64,000 nt of DNA from Fratercula arctica (taxonomy: Eukaryota; Chordata; Aves; Charadriiformes; Alcidae), in assembly GCA_947846985.1 (NCBI GenBank), contig CANTUZ010000001.1:31024727-31088726 (forward strand), given 5' to 3'. The translations under genes and the position numbers were made by a program. This document shows, one piece after another, positions 1 to 13,362 of the stretch. Numbering within the stretch: position 1 is the stretch's first letter; each line of letters opens with the position of its first letter. The notes beneath the pieces are model-generated. The model worked only from the letters and a program-made list of their open reading frames with translations, did not search any database and was not told where the DNA came from.

Positions 1-3000
1 AAATGCCAGAGCTGCCAATGAGGTACCACTTCTCATCTTCCCCTTTTCCTGCAGCTCTGGGTGGAAAAGCCACATCACAGCATATCCAGAACATGCATAA
101 TTATATATGGAAACATTATTTATAGAGTATAATTATATAAGTATCACTGTCTTTGGCATGAATTGCATACAGCATCATTCTTCCCATAGCCCTCACTACT
201 AAGGGAATTAGCTGCTGCAATGATTTACACACTTGAGCATGAACATTTGAGTTAAACCCTTGAGTTACTAATGTTATTTTAGGAAAACAGCCATGTCATA
301 GTAAGGTATTCTGGTGAAGTTTCACTGGAATTAAAGATACTTTAGGAAAGATGATTTTGCTCCCATTTCCAACATCTTCCATCATATGCAAGTGGACAGA
401 GTTACAAGTTACAGCCATTGACACCTGACGACACCCAGACACTGGTATAGCAAAAAGTGCTGTATTTCACCAACCAAGCACGACATGCCCGGTGTCATGC
501 AGCCTACCTGTTTTATGCTCTCTCTTGTGCTCTTTCAGGAACACAACGGGAATTATCAAATTACATTCTCCGCCACCACTGCTGTGCCCCTTTTGCAAAC
601 TACAGGTAATCAATTACAGGCAATCTAGAATACGATCTAGAATCAATTAAACACTCGAAGCTTTAGTAAAATTAAGGCTGCCTTCTTCCTTAGCTTATTT
701 TCCAAATCTACATCCATCCATGGTCTGTCAACATTTGTCTTCACAGTCTAATTACCGGCTAGTTTGTGGCCACAAGTCAAACTTTGAAAATGTTTTGCTC
801 CAACTCGGTAATTTCTTCCTCTGCAGTAGCTCCAAGTGTGGGCACTGCCCTTTTGTTTTCAGTCATTTCAGAATGAATATCTTATTACATCCATGATCTG
901 TTTCCATTTATATAGCATCAGCTGGCTAAGGTCACAGGAAATGTTCAATGTGCCTTTTAATTTTAGGTGGTAACTCCTAGCTAAACAATATGTTGCTGTA
1001 AATTCCGAGAAAACTGGAAGACATTATTACAGCAAGATTAAAAAGTATAACTTGGTAGTAAGGTGGCACTATTATTGAAATAGAATTCCCACTAGTGCCA
1101 AATTGTACATAACTTACAATCTGTGTAGTTTTACTTACATCGCATGCTTTCTTTACAGTAAAAGGAGGCAAGCAGACATGTCTAATGCAGTGTATCTGAC
1201 CTATTTCAGACATTTAAAAAGGAATCATGCCCAAACACCGCTGTCTCTCTCTAGTGACTCTGTATCACAACTAGCCCAGGCATAGGCATTGACACAACAC
1301 TGTCCAATGTGATCAGAAGGATCCTACCCAAAACAGGTTTAGCTTAAAAAGTCAGTATATGAAAAACTTGCACCTAAATGAAAATAAGGGTTGGATTGTG
1401 CCTATACAGCCTTCTTAGAGCAAAGGTAGAGCGTGGGTGCAGAGCCCAAGGGACAGGAACTGGTTGCTCCTGTCTGCAAGGACACAACAAGCTCTCTCTT
1501 TTCTCCTGGGTGGCATAGCTGCTTAGACGTGTGATTCCATGAGGTGTGCCTTTCCAGCCCTCCCTGCCTGTTTGTTCAGCAACATAAACAGCTTTATCAC
1601 TTACACATCATGACCGAAAATCCAGGAAAGCCAGAAAAGGTATTACAGCCATGTAATATCTTAATTTTCTTTATATTGGTTCATGGTCTTGCAGGAAGAA
1701 ACCACTACCTCTCTTGGATTACCTAGAGGAGTTTAACAGTAAAAAAATATCTCCATGTTCTTACACTCTATATTCCTAGATTCAAACCAGGTATTGTTTT
1801 CAGAGCTTCTGAGAATCATCACCAGTTCAAAACCTTTCCTTCACAAAGCAAAGATATCTAGTCTGATTTTTAGGACCAATTAAAAAATTTAAAGAGGAAA
1901 GGTCTCAGCAGCAGCCAAAAATAAATCATTCCCCTGTGACCAGTCTTGCCCGCAACTCATCAGCATTTGTTCCTAATCATATTTTCACAGATTGCAGTAT
2001 CTCTTCCTTTGGAGAAACATACGGAAACAATGTCCAGTAATGCTTTCCAACAACCCATATTTTTCCTGCGTTATGGCACATGCAGTTTAATAGACACATC
2101 TCTGGCAGGCAAAGGGTGTATCAGGGAAATTACTCAGAGTAATACCGTGCCCTACAAGCCTGGTTATAGCTGCTGCTGTCTGACTTGCAGGTGGGCGTTT
2201 GGAGCTGATGTGCGTTGATAAAGGAAGACAACAGAGGCAGAAAGCGGACAGCCACAGGGCAGATTCCCAACACACCCCATCTGCTTTTCTACCTTCAGTC
2301 ATCCGACACAATCATCCAACCAATCCTAATTGCACTGTTAAACTGGCTTAATGACTACCTTTTTGTCACTGGGATGAAAAAAAGCAGAGTGTCCTGGGTG
2401 TTGCCAGCACACATCCATTATATTTGAAGGGATTGGGCTTAGCATCTTGGGCATAAATGCCATCAAAACCAAACTCTATTTTCACTGGCAGGGGGGCTGT
2501 GAGACCAGAGATGATGAAATACCCTGTATCTGATGTACTTTACTATGAACAAATAAATTAATAAATAACATGTGATTCTCTTGCCTTCCAAACCTGACGT
2601 CCCTAAGAGAGAACAGGTTCACAATAAATTTCCTAATTCTTTGGTTCACTCTCCACACATCTAAAATTAGTCTGCAGACTGCCTTAATTTGCAGTAACAA
2701 ACCAATGTCAGCTGTACATTGCAGGAATGGGACACGATTCTGCCGCTCCCTGAAATAAAACTGACAGCACAAAAAGATGTTGAATTAGGAAGTTTTCTCC
2801 AAAATTGTTGCACTGTTTTAAACAGACTAATCCACACGAAATCTTTCTTCCAATTTTGCCTTAGACTCTCTTTTCTAATCCAGAAGATGTAAGTTTTGAG
2901 GTCTAAAACCCACTCAGCAAGAGGGACACAGCACACTGTCTCCATTGTTTCACTGCAAGTTTGGGTGTGCATCAGTCCAAACACAACTATCTGCCTTACA

Positions 3001-6000
3001 ATTTGTGGTTCAAAACTTAAAAGACTGTGATGGCTGAAGTTAATTACAGCATATGAAACTGTGTGAAAAAAATAGTTTATTTCCATTTATGGAAAAAAAC
3101 CCAAGTTTTTGTGTTTAAAAATATTGTAAGTACTCATGGAAAAGAACAATAGGAAAAACAGTATTTAACCTTCAAAGTTCAGCAGCACTTCACTGAAAGA
3201 TTGTGTTGATGCTACTCAGCTAATAACTCAGTCCACCCCAATACCAGATCATGAATTTTTAAGAAATAAGTTTCATGGCTGTACATGTGATGAGGATTAA
3301 CAAATATTCTTTTTGAATATTATTTGTCTCCTCCAGTTGCCTCAAGTGGGAATTCCAAAATACCTAATTTTCATAGCCAAGACAGGGTAAAGAGTGTTCT
3401 GTAGCGGAGCGTTAATAACTTAGGTTGTACCTACACTCAGGGTTTACCCAGTGGTTAGTCTGAGATCGTAAGAGTGTCAGGTGCATCATGATTTCCCCCT
3501 TACAAAGTGGGAAATCCCTCTCACAGTGAGATCCCAGTTTGAGAGCCCAAGCCCCAGAATGGAGGTGCCAGTGGGCCCGTTTGAGGAGCTGCAGGTAGCC
3601 CACCCCATGCTTTGCCAAGGAGCAGCTCCCACGACCAGGCTCACATGGATTCACTCGGGAAGGGGGTCGTGATAAGGCTTTCAAGATTGACCATAAGAGC
3701 TTCAGCACCCAGTATTTGAATTTCCAGAGAGGTTTTTATGCTGTGTGTGGATGTGTGCCTGTGCCTGGTGCTTCTCCAGACAGCAGTGGGTTTCTGCACA
3801 GGGCAGACCAAGCCCAGGACTACTTCTTATCTCATACAAAAAATGTAACTGAAACGAATGAATTTGTACAAAAGGAATTTTCATTTCAAATGATTGGCAT
3901 TTTGTGATGACAGTCGCTTTGGTGAAAAGTTCTTGGCCGTCTATAATCTTCATAGAAAACTTTATTGAATGCTTTTTGCTTTTGGTTTGTGTTCCATTCT
4001 CTCTCTGGTGCAAACACGCTTGGAAAACATCAAGCTCAAAGAGTTCACAATCCCACTTGAGGCTTCTACATGTGAATAAATGTAACACTAATTGTGGTGC
4101 ATACAAAGTGTGTGTCATTATCTGGCACAGAAATAGCCGCCCTGCTTCTGAGTTCAAGGAGTTCAGATTAAAACTCTGAGACTGTAGATCACTTTTCCCA
4201 GAATTTTACATACTTTTCTTAAAAACGTCCTGAAAACCTTATTCTGAGGCAGTGAACCAAGGTCAAATGGACTCTGTTTTCAGTCTGTTTGCATATTTGA
4301 ACAAGTTTAGAAGGCTCTTATCAGTTCATTCAAAGAGCCTAAAGCAAAGAAGAACAAACCAGGAAGGGAAAAGAAAAAAAACAAAGGCAGACAGACGAAT
4401 TGCTTCGTGTATGACACAATTAATAGGTAAATCAGACTTTCTTGGTTTGGGACCCCTCCTTTCATCTGCACCCATATACTCGCTTTACGGTAACCCAAAT
4501 CCCCCCCAAGTCCCTTTAGGCTCCTCCAGGGATCACAAAAAAGCGCAAGCTGGGGCAGGAGCAATGCGTCATGACCCACGCCTGCTTGTTTGTCCATCAG
4601 CAGAGACTTCTGTTCAGCTTTCTCCTCTACCTAGCTGTCAGTCCCCACAAATCTGGTAGGAGTGTAATTATTTTGGAAAGAAACCTCTATCCCTCTGTTT
4701 CATTTGGTTGAAACAGGACAAGGAGTTTAAAAGTAATTTAAAAGCCAAAGACAGGAGGGGGAGAGGTCAGCAAACGAAGCGATCATAGGGATGCAATTTC
4801 TTTTAGAAAGGATGGTTTAAAAACCCAGGAAAACTTAGACAGTGAGGAACTCCTATAAAATAGGAACAGAGAGAAATAGCATTAGGATTATTATTAGCAT
4901 GACCAGAAAAGAGAAAGCTATTCAGTAACAAGAATAGATACCAATAATTAGACCTTCAGGTCTAAGGATTCAGAAAGCAGTTTGCATTTTAAGTAATTCA
5001 GTACATATTGAAACTAATAATATCCAATGTCTTTTCTTTTTTATTTTAGATGTCACTAATCTGAAGAGAGATCAAGATTTTTTTTTTACTTGTGCTGTTT
5101 AATACCTTAATTGTAATTTAAACGTCCAGAAAAGTTATTGATTTAAATTTAAAACTAAGTGCTCAAAGATTGCGTTCAGCTTTTCCTGATTCAGCCAAAG
5201 AACAGACATTTCTAATTCTTTGTACAAATGAGAGAAAAAAAAAGAATTAAGTGTGAATGAAAACTATTTGCTCTGATGAAAACCAACTGAAAACATCAGA
5301 TATCATATGTACTTCACTACAGTATTATGGTATTTCTACACACACCTCCAAACAGACAATCTCAAGTTATAATTATCAAAATATCATTCAATAGCTCAGT
5401 ACATTTCAGCAGGTTACCATATTCTCACTTTGTAAGCAGCCATGTGCCCATGAAGGCCTGTAGCCAGTGATGGATTTACTCCATCAAACAAGGATTTCTG
5501 TGCCAGTCACCATCCTAAATTCCTACTGTAATCAGCAGAGAGAGAGAGACATTGCCAGCGTTTAATTCATCTTGTCCTACAGCAGGCGTCTAAAATAAAA
5601 TAAATCAACTCTCAAAACAATGGTTATTCTCCACTGTTTATAAAGGATACATGGGTGATTCTATAGGTCTACCCTGTAGATACTTAAAGGTAGGAAAGAT
5701 GCTCCCACCCGTGATGCCTGCTTGTGTGGGGACTGGATCTGGCTTCACTGAGGAACACAGACATTTCTCTCAGCTCACAGCACTATAAACTCCAGTCCCT
5801 GTTGAAGAGGTGATGGCTTTTCATAGCATGAAAGAAGGAATATTTTAGATTCATTAAAAAGGGAAGATATCTGTACTTCTGTGAAGCCCCTTGCTTTTGG
5901 GGAATCAAGCCAGATTCCTCTTGATATCCCACATTATGAAAAGACTCACTTTTATCCTGGCTTTCTTCACATAGGTTTACTTCTACCTGTATTTATTTGC

Positions 6001-8646
6001 TTATGTAATTTTTATCTGTCTCTGAAATGTTTTCCTGTAGAGTAGACAGCAAAGCATGCATGTGCTGGGAAAATCGAGGTACAATTTGAGGAGTAGTTTT
6101 TGCTTCATAATTTAATTCTAAATTATCTTGCTTCATAGAACTCCATCCTATCAAGCTTCCTGTTGCTCAAGAAGAGCAATTAGCAAACTGAAGCTTCAAA
6201 TAAAATTTAAAACTTCCTTAATTTAGGTTGTGATACTGAAGTTCAGTTGCATCCTAATTCATTATCTCCAAAGGGCAAACCAATATTAGTTTGGTTTTTT
6301 GCTTCACTGTAACATTTTTTTCTGTTAACTTGTGGGTTTGATTAGCCATTTGGATTCAAAGAACCAGGAGGAAGAAGTAAAAAAATATTAAAGTTTTCTT
6401 TAAAGAGGCTGGGTAGAGGACAGAAGAGAACTGGGTTAGATAGGATTGTAACCATAGCTCCTCAGAAAGAAAGAAATTCCACTAAGAAGGAATAAAAGCC
6501 AAAGAAAGAGCTTCTGAAGAACAATTCTCTATATATGAAGTCCCTGCAGGGGACAAAAATGCACAAAGGAAATACTTTTGGTAAACTGGAGCTGGGAGAA
6601 ACTCCTCTTGAAATTTTGAATAGCCCCATCCCGGCATTCACAATATGGAGCTTGCACCCAAAAGTCCAGATGGCTTCCAGATGAATAAATATCTGTTTTG
6701 ACCACACCCCATTTAGCCCCGTTTTGCTTGTTTTTCTGTTCACTGAACTGTGCTAATCTGTACCCTTATCCCCGCTGCATGTTCTGTCACTTGTCAGGCA
6801 ATACGCTTGGAAGGTGCAAGCCTTGCTTCAGTCCCCTGGCAGCAAGTCAACCAGTCAGTTGGCAAAGCTGGATAATTACTGCTTAGCCCTAAAGAGCTTA
6901 ACGTTTGTTTGCATAGACTTGTGTCCTGCCAACACCAAGGCACTGAACCAGAGGGCAAATTTTCTTTTCCTTGAACATGTTCTGTAAGGAAGAGAACATA
7001 AGGGACTTATTGACAGACACAAAATGGTGGTTACCCAGAAGGATTACCAGGGACTGAGATATGTGGACTATCCTCTACGGTTGACTTGCTGTGATTATAG
7101 TGTAGACGAGACCACTGGGCTTCATTCTTCCTTCTTCTATGCTTTTATAGGAAACTGTACATGGCTCCACTGGCCTAAAGGTTTTTTGGGAACTGCCTTT
7201 GTAGAGGTGCTTAGAAGAAGACCTAACAAATAGGCTGTGGTAGAGACAAGAGAGAAAGCCAGCAAGGAGACATCAGGCTACATATTCAGAGTAAAGCTGA
7301 AGTTTTCTTTGTTAATCCAGTTCAACGTGCTTATGACAAGTTCTGGTTTTGGGCTTCTCCTCATTGTTACTGGTGTTTTCCATGGCTGACACATCCTGAC
7401 TGGCTCCATCTGGAAGAAGTACCACCGGTCAGGATGATAAGGAAGGTGCTTAAATAAGATTGAGCCACATTCAGTGCTGTTCCTCTGCTGAGCTGGCTGC
7501 AGCCTTTCCATGACGTTAGTGTTCAGTGTGTTGGATGCTACATTGGAGCAACAATGGCAGCTGCAGAATGGCCACCCTACATGTCACACTCATGCATGAA
7601 GTAAGGTGATCCTGTGACCACAGAATGGAAGTCTCAAAGGACTTCCTTGGTCACTAAATCATTTTGAAAATGCTGGCAATCAGGTTATACAATGCTGTTC
7701 ATGGTCTGAAATTATCAAAAGAAGCTTCAGTATTCAACCTAAGTGCCCTCATTCTTCACTGTTATGTTGCTTCTACTTCCATTTAACTCCAGTAGCACTT
7801 CTGCAATTGCATTTGCCTGCCTGATAAACACTGGGGTGATTTAAAGCTGTGTTAAACATGATGGACGCAGAGAGACAGAAGTAGCAGGACACTTTAGAGT
7901 CTGGTGTGAGCATCGTCAAAATAGTGAGAGGAGCTGCATCTTACCCCATTAATCGGCACTGCTCCACAAGAGCGAACTTAAACCCAACTTGGGGCTGGAT
8001 TTACTGCCTGTTCATAATAACCTGTGGAAGTCTTCAGAGGCAGCCTAAATTGTATGTCCAGGGAAAACCACACCTACTTTCTCAGGGTGTTCTCAAGGTG
8101 TTTATCAGCCCGATGAACCCGTCCTGCTGTGCCCGACTTCTCCAAACCACCTCAGTTAGATCACATGACTGAGAGACAAACCAGTCCATGGTTTGTACCA
8201 TACGCATGATGCTCAGACCAAGAGGAAGTAGCAAGGAAGAGAGACGTCTGAAATAGTTACTCTATCTTGGTGCTTAATTACAGGTCTGGGCTAGGCACTC
8301 TACTGAAGAATACGATTTACATATCAAAAGTGCTTCCTGGACTTCTGCATCTATTGTTTTTAAGATGTGTTTTTTGTATTATAGTAGAGTGGTCAGAGCC
8401 CTGCTTTTAAGGACTAGAATGCAGGCAAGGTTGGATTGAAGCAATTTCACCTCATCTGTGAGATTTTCAAGGAAGACATACAACACTTAAGAGGAAGGGG
8501 GTTGGGGGAAAGAGAAGGAAAGGAATACTGTAGAACATGTGGCGTATAAAATGTGTAGCAGTAATGAAAGAGAAATACTACAGCCCTTAAAGACAAACAA
8601 GTTAAAAGTAGAATTTAAAGAAGATGGAATTAACTTTTCATGCAAA
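1..8646. other. Intergenic, AT-rich, no gene recognised
   Basis: I see no exon, RNA gene or recognisable transposon here. The longest open frames are 139 codons on the - strand (2667-3086), 151 codons on the - strand (3702-4157) and 135 codons on the + strand (4252-4659). Their translations show no familiar domain, have no supporting splice context, and conflict with open frames on the opposite strand. In mammals the gene upstream of RCBTB2 on this side is CYSLTR2, a single-coding-exon GPCR of roughly 350 residues; no such frame is present, so that gene, if retained, lies further left. Confidence 0.7.
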
Positions 8647-9371
8647 TCATAGAATCGTATAATAGTTTGGATTGGAAGAGACCTTTAAAGGTCATCTAGT
8701 CCCAAGCCCCCTGCAATGAACAGGGACATCTTCAACTACATCAGGTTGCTCCATCCAACCTGACCTTGAATGGTTTCAGGGATGGCGATCTACTACCTCT
8801 CTGGGCAACCTGTGCCAGTGTTTCACCACCCTCACCACAAAAAATGTCTTCCTTCTATCTAGTCTAAATCTTCCCTCTTTTAGTTTAAAACCATTGCCCC
8901 TTGTCCTATCACAACAGGCCCTGCTAAAAAGTTTGTCCCTCTCTTTCCTGTAGGCCCTCTAAGTACTGAAAGGCTACAATAAGGTGTCCCCGGAGACTTC
9001 TCCAGGCTGAACAACCAAAATTCTCTCAGCCTGTCCTCATAGGAAAGGTGCTCCAGCCCTCTGATCATCTTTGTAACCCCTCCTCTGGACTCACTCCAAG
9101 AGGTCCATGTCCTTCTTATGTTGGGGGCCCCAGAGCTGGATGCAGTACTCCAGGTGGGGTCTCACCAGAGCGGAGTAGAGGGGCAGAATCACCTCCCTTG
9201 ACCTGCTGGCCACACTTCTTTTGATGCAGCCCAGGATACGGTTGGCTTTCTGGGCTGTGAGCGCATGTTGTCGGCTCATGTCCAGCTTTTCATCCACCAG
9301 TACCCCCAAGTCCTTCTCAGCAGGGCTGCTCTCAATCCCTTCGTCCCTCAGACTGTATTGATACTGGGGGC
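8647..9371 (-). mobile_element. CR1 LINE, 5'-truncated, - strand
   Basis: Read on the - strand this is the 3' end of a chicken-repeat-1 non-LTR retrotransposon. The 3' tail (ATTCTATGA-like, at 8647) is followed inward by the typical 'ggtcatctag' and 'ctgggcaacctgt' blocks. Further in, the last part of the ORF2 reverse-transcriptase protein can be read from 9309 down to 9091 (motifs [15 protein letters not shown] and KKDMDLLE). The frame is interrupted by substitutions and stops, so the copy is dead. About 0.7 kb remains of a full element of several kilobases; 5' truncation is normal for this family. Confidence 0.93.
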
Positions 9372-12300
9372 TATCAGATTAACTATTCTGTTCTACTGCT
9401 AAACTGCAAAGCACAATTTGTATCTACGACTCCAATAAGTTAATTTTATTTAAATTAAATGGTTTTGACATTAGAATTAGGACAAAATGAGGATTTTGGC
9501 AAGGCTTCTTTATTCTTCCAACTTCTTCCAACTATTCTTCCAACTGTTCCCCAGTCTACAAAAAAGAACATTGAAAACCTTGTAGTGGTCCAGAGACCCT
9601 TGTCACTGGAAAAGATTGAGGATTTCAGGAATATTTCAAATGAAGCTGAGAACTCAAAATGTCTGTGGCTGGTCCAGGGAACTCCAGCTTTATAGCTCCA
9701 GCTTTTTGCCCTGAGCAACTTTTTATTTTCCTTTCAGGATATATTGTGAGAACTAATGGTTACACACCACTTTGGGGAAAACATAACATGAGTTTAAAGG
9801 CAAATACTAAATTCTATTTCTGTATTAAATTTTCTCCAAAGAGGGCTAAATATTGTATAGAGGCATTGACTCAACAGCCATCTGCTATCATTGGACTATT
9901 TGAATTAATTAAATATTTTAAAGTGATTGATGGAAAGGATGAAAAGATTTTAACATAAGTAGACATTGGATATATTAAGATCCGGAAGGACAAACAGAAG
10001 GGGCATAACAAGGCACATGCTTAGTACAAAATTAGAAAGGCAATAGAGCAGGTAAGTCTTTTTCGCTTGTTCATTTGTTCTCAAAATGAAGGTTAATAAG
10101 GCTATGAAGAAGCTGCAAAAAGAAACAACGTTAAGGTTAATGATGAAGACAGATACTTCAGGGATGTTCATTTCCTCAAGCAGACCCAGACCTGTTATTT
10201 AATTGATTTACCTTCACTTCAAATTCTTGCTGTATTTTTTGACATTGTTGCTTAATAAATATGACCATCTATTTCTCTCATGTATGACACTCTGTAAGAC
10301 ATCTTTAGAGCTGATCTATCATGATTACTGTAGTATTTTAAGTGTATCAACATCTATATATGATGTACATACTCTATAATGTGTATCTAGTATACTACAA
10401 CATTTCTAATGGCAATATAATAATTTACATTTATATAGAATATATGATATTCTTCTTTTTTTAAGCTATTTATTTCTGTGCGTTTTACTATAGTATACAT
10501 AAAACAGGTTCAATGTTAGATTCAGTGTGGATTTGGGCATGCCTGGCTGCCCAGCTAGTCTCGCATCACATTTCCTAGATTAGTACAAAATCTTCAGTCC
10601 CTCTGACCTTAATAGAGAACAGTCCTCTCATAAACAAACAGCAATGATGCTTCCATTAAAAACAAAACACAAAAAAAAAAACCAATCCCAGAAAGCACTG
10701 AGCATTTCCCCACAGGAAGTAAAAAGTGCATATCAGTGTTATCTCAAAAGCTAGACGCATAATTAAACATCCTCTACATAAGAACACAGAATGAAAAAAG
10801 AGCCATAAGGGGTCAGGCCAAAGTTTTACCAAAGCGAGAGCTTTCTCTCCAGCACTAACAAAATCTGTTCCCTGGCAGAGAGTGTTAGAAAAGAACAGGG
10901 TAAGTAAATATGACACTTCCTTTATATATTATCCCAGCCTTCAAACATTTGTAGTTTAGAGACTTCCTGAGCTGGAGACTGTTGAGCAATCTCAGTTGAT
11001 TGCTCTCTCTTGACTTGTTCATGCAAACTTTTAGCACTCGCAGAATCTTGTAACAGGAAGCTCTGCGAGTTGAATTGCAAGAGGAAAACCTCTTTTTGTT
11101 TGAATTTTTAGGACTAACGCTGTGAATTTAAAAGTCTTCTGTTCTTCTGGCAATTAGTTTTACAGGTTCACATTTCAACAGCAATTATAGTATTGTTCTT
11201 GGCTTCTGATAAAATGGGATGCTCCTATCATCTATATAATCCTTTTTAACACATATTCAAAAAGCAATTTCTTGATTTTATTTAGCTTTTCAACAGACCG
11301 TAGAGTGACTTGCAAATTGCTGCCAGTGAAAAAAAAATGTATACTGTTTCAAAGACATTTGTGTCAGGAAACATAAATCCCACAAAACACGAGATATCAA
11401 TGTCATTATCTGTTATAAGGTTACTGTATATATTCCTTGACAGAAAGCTATCTAAAACCAATGCTAAAGCATTTTGTTTAAAATTAGCAATTACCTTGTC
11501 TTTTAATAACACAGTTATAGAACTAAAGGCTAATTTTACTACATTTAACTACAGAAAATTTTACACCTCATCACATATATGCCACCATAACTTTTACATT
11601 TTTAATATAGAACCTTAAAACTGTTTTATTCATAAGGTCAAAGGAAATGCCTCTAAGATGTCTGCTTTATAGAAAGCAGATGATGACAATGGATAAGACA
11701 CATTATCCATATATAGCTTTCACACTGCCTTACTTATTATTTATTGCTAGAGTCCAATAATGGAAAATCAATCTACTTTATCCTGTCCATTACTGGAGTC
11801 AGTGTAACCAATTTTGTTTTGTTTTGGAATTACAAATCAAGGATGCGAGTTCATTTTCCTGTTCCACAAACACTTCAAATTTTTATATGCATCCTCAGTG
11901 AGAGACACAGGTGATTACATCAATGTCACCTTCTTTCAGATGCCTGAATAGCTTATGCAGTCAGCACTGGGTTGCATGACTTGGATCAACTCTTTGCAAG
12001 AATACTTTACTCACTCTCTTCCAGCCTAATTTAAAAAAACAAACAAACAAACAAACAAAAAACCAAAACCAAACCAAACCAAAAAAACTTTCACTCTGTT
12101 TCAGATCCTGTTTCCTTGGATATTTTTCTGAGGATACCTTCAGGATGTGCATGCAAAATATACCTACCTACAATACACCAATAATCATATTTTTTCCAAA
12201 CTCAGCCCTATGCATGTACCTTTGCCTAAAGCCTTAACCTGCAGATTCTTCTCTCCTCAGGCCTTTCCAATAGAAATAAAACTTAAGGCAAAGCCTTAGT

Positions 12301-12567
12301 TTGACTCTATAAACTCATCATACGTGGATGCACAGCTGAACGCTTGACCTCTGAACATCCAGATTGCTTGTTGGCTGACTTCCCGACAGACTCGGTCTGT
12401 GCCAAGTAGCACAGTTCAGGGATAGTGCACACCAAGCACCATTTCCAGTGGGATCTGTGGACAACAGTGTTCAAATCTGATCCCTACAGAATCCCTTAAT
12501 GCTATCTCAGCAGGCTTTGCACACTCAAATACTACGTGCTTTCAGTAACGTACCTTAATTTTACTTT
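9372..12567. other. Intergenic, no gene recognised; one simple repeat
   Basis: AT-rich unique sequence with many short open frames in all directions, none longer than 102 codons and none with a recognisable domain. A CAAA/AACC simple repeat sits at about 12032-12088. The segment at 9459-9718 is open on both strands (78 and 87 codons) around three copies of an 'attcttccaact'-like motif, which suggests local slippage and not coding. Confidence 0.6.
12032..12088. repeat. CAAA/AACC simple repeat
   Basis: Five or more tandem CAAA units run into AACC/AAACC-like units, flanked by A-runs. Low-complexity DNA; it could also be the remnant of an A-rich retroposon tail, but no body is recognisable next to it. 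Confidence 0.85.
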
Positions 12568-13362
12568 TCATAGGATCAAAGAATCAGGGAATGGTTTATG
12601 TTGGAAGGGACCTTAAAGATCATCTAGTTCCAACCCCCCTGCCATGGGCAGGGACACCTCCCACTAGACCAGGTTGCTCACAGCCCCATCCAGCCTGGCC
12701 TGGAACACTTCCAATGATGGGGCATCCATCACGTCTCTGGGCAACCTGTTCCAGTGTTTCACCACCTTCAGAGGAAATAATTTCTTCCTAATATCTAATC
12801 TAAATCTACCCTCTTCCAGTTTAAAACCGTTACCTCTTGTCCTATCACTACATTACCTGATAAAGAGCCCCTCCCCATCGCTCCTGTAGGCCCCCTTTAG
12901 GTACTGGAAAGTGCTATAAGGTCTCCCTGGAGCCTTCTCCAGGCTGAACAACCCCAGCTCTCTCAGCCTGTCTTCATAGGAGAGGTGCTCCAGCCCTCGG
13001 ATCATTTTTGTGGTTCTCCTCTGGACCCTCTTCAACAGGTCCATGTCCTTCTTATGTTGGAGGCCCCAGAGCTGGACACAGTACTCCAGGTGGGGTCTCA
13101 CCAGAGCGGAGTACAGGGGCAGAATCACATTGCCGACTCATGTTGAGCTTTTCATCCATCAACACGCCCAAGTTCTTCTCCTCAGGGCTGCTCAATCTAT
13201 TCTCTGCCCAGCCTATACTTGTGCTTGGGACTGTCCTGACCCAGGTACAGGACCTTGCACTTGGCCTAGTTGAACTTCATGACATTCACACAGGCCCACC
13301 TCTCAAGCCCATCAAGGTTCCTCTGGATGGCATCCCTTCCCTCTAGTGTATCGACTGCACCA
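12568..13362 (-). mobile_element. CR1 LINE, 5'-truncated, - strand, internal deletion
   Basis: Begins on the + strand with the inverted 3' tail and 'ggaccttaaagatcatctag', continues through the CR1 3' UTR and the ORF2 C-terminus (13128 to 12853 on the - strand, motifs [15 protein letters not shown] and [19 protein letters not shown]) and reaches further 5' than the copy at 8647 (the 'aggaccttgcacttggcc' block near 13245). Compared with that copy, a stretch of very roughly 80-90 bases is missing at about 13128: the sequence jumps from 'ggggcagaatca' straight to 'cattgccgactcatg'. The copy is non-functional. Confidence 0.93.

Noticed and set aside
2667..3086. 139-codon - strand frame
   Set aside because: Composition is like translated AT-rich DNA (Cys, Phe, Ser, His scattered), with no recognisable motif.
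3702..4157. 151-codon - strand frame
   Set aside because: No domain or splice context, overlapped by + strand frames of similar quality.
9459..9718. Overlapping + and - strand frames as a possible processed pseudogene
   Set aside because: No A-tail, no recognised parent protein. The open frame is helped by a locally repeated 'attcttccaact' motif.
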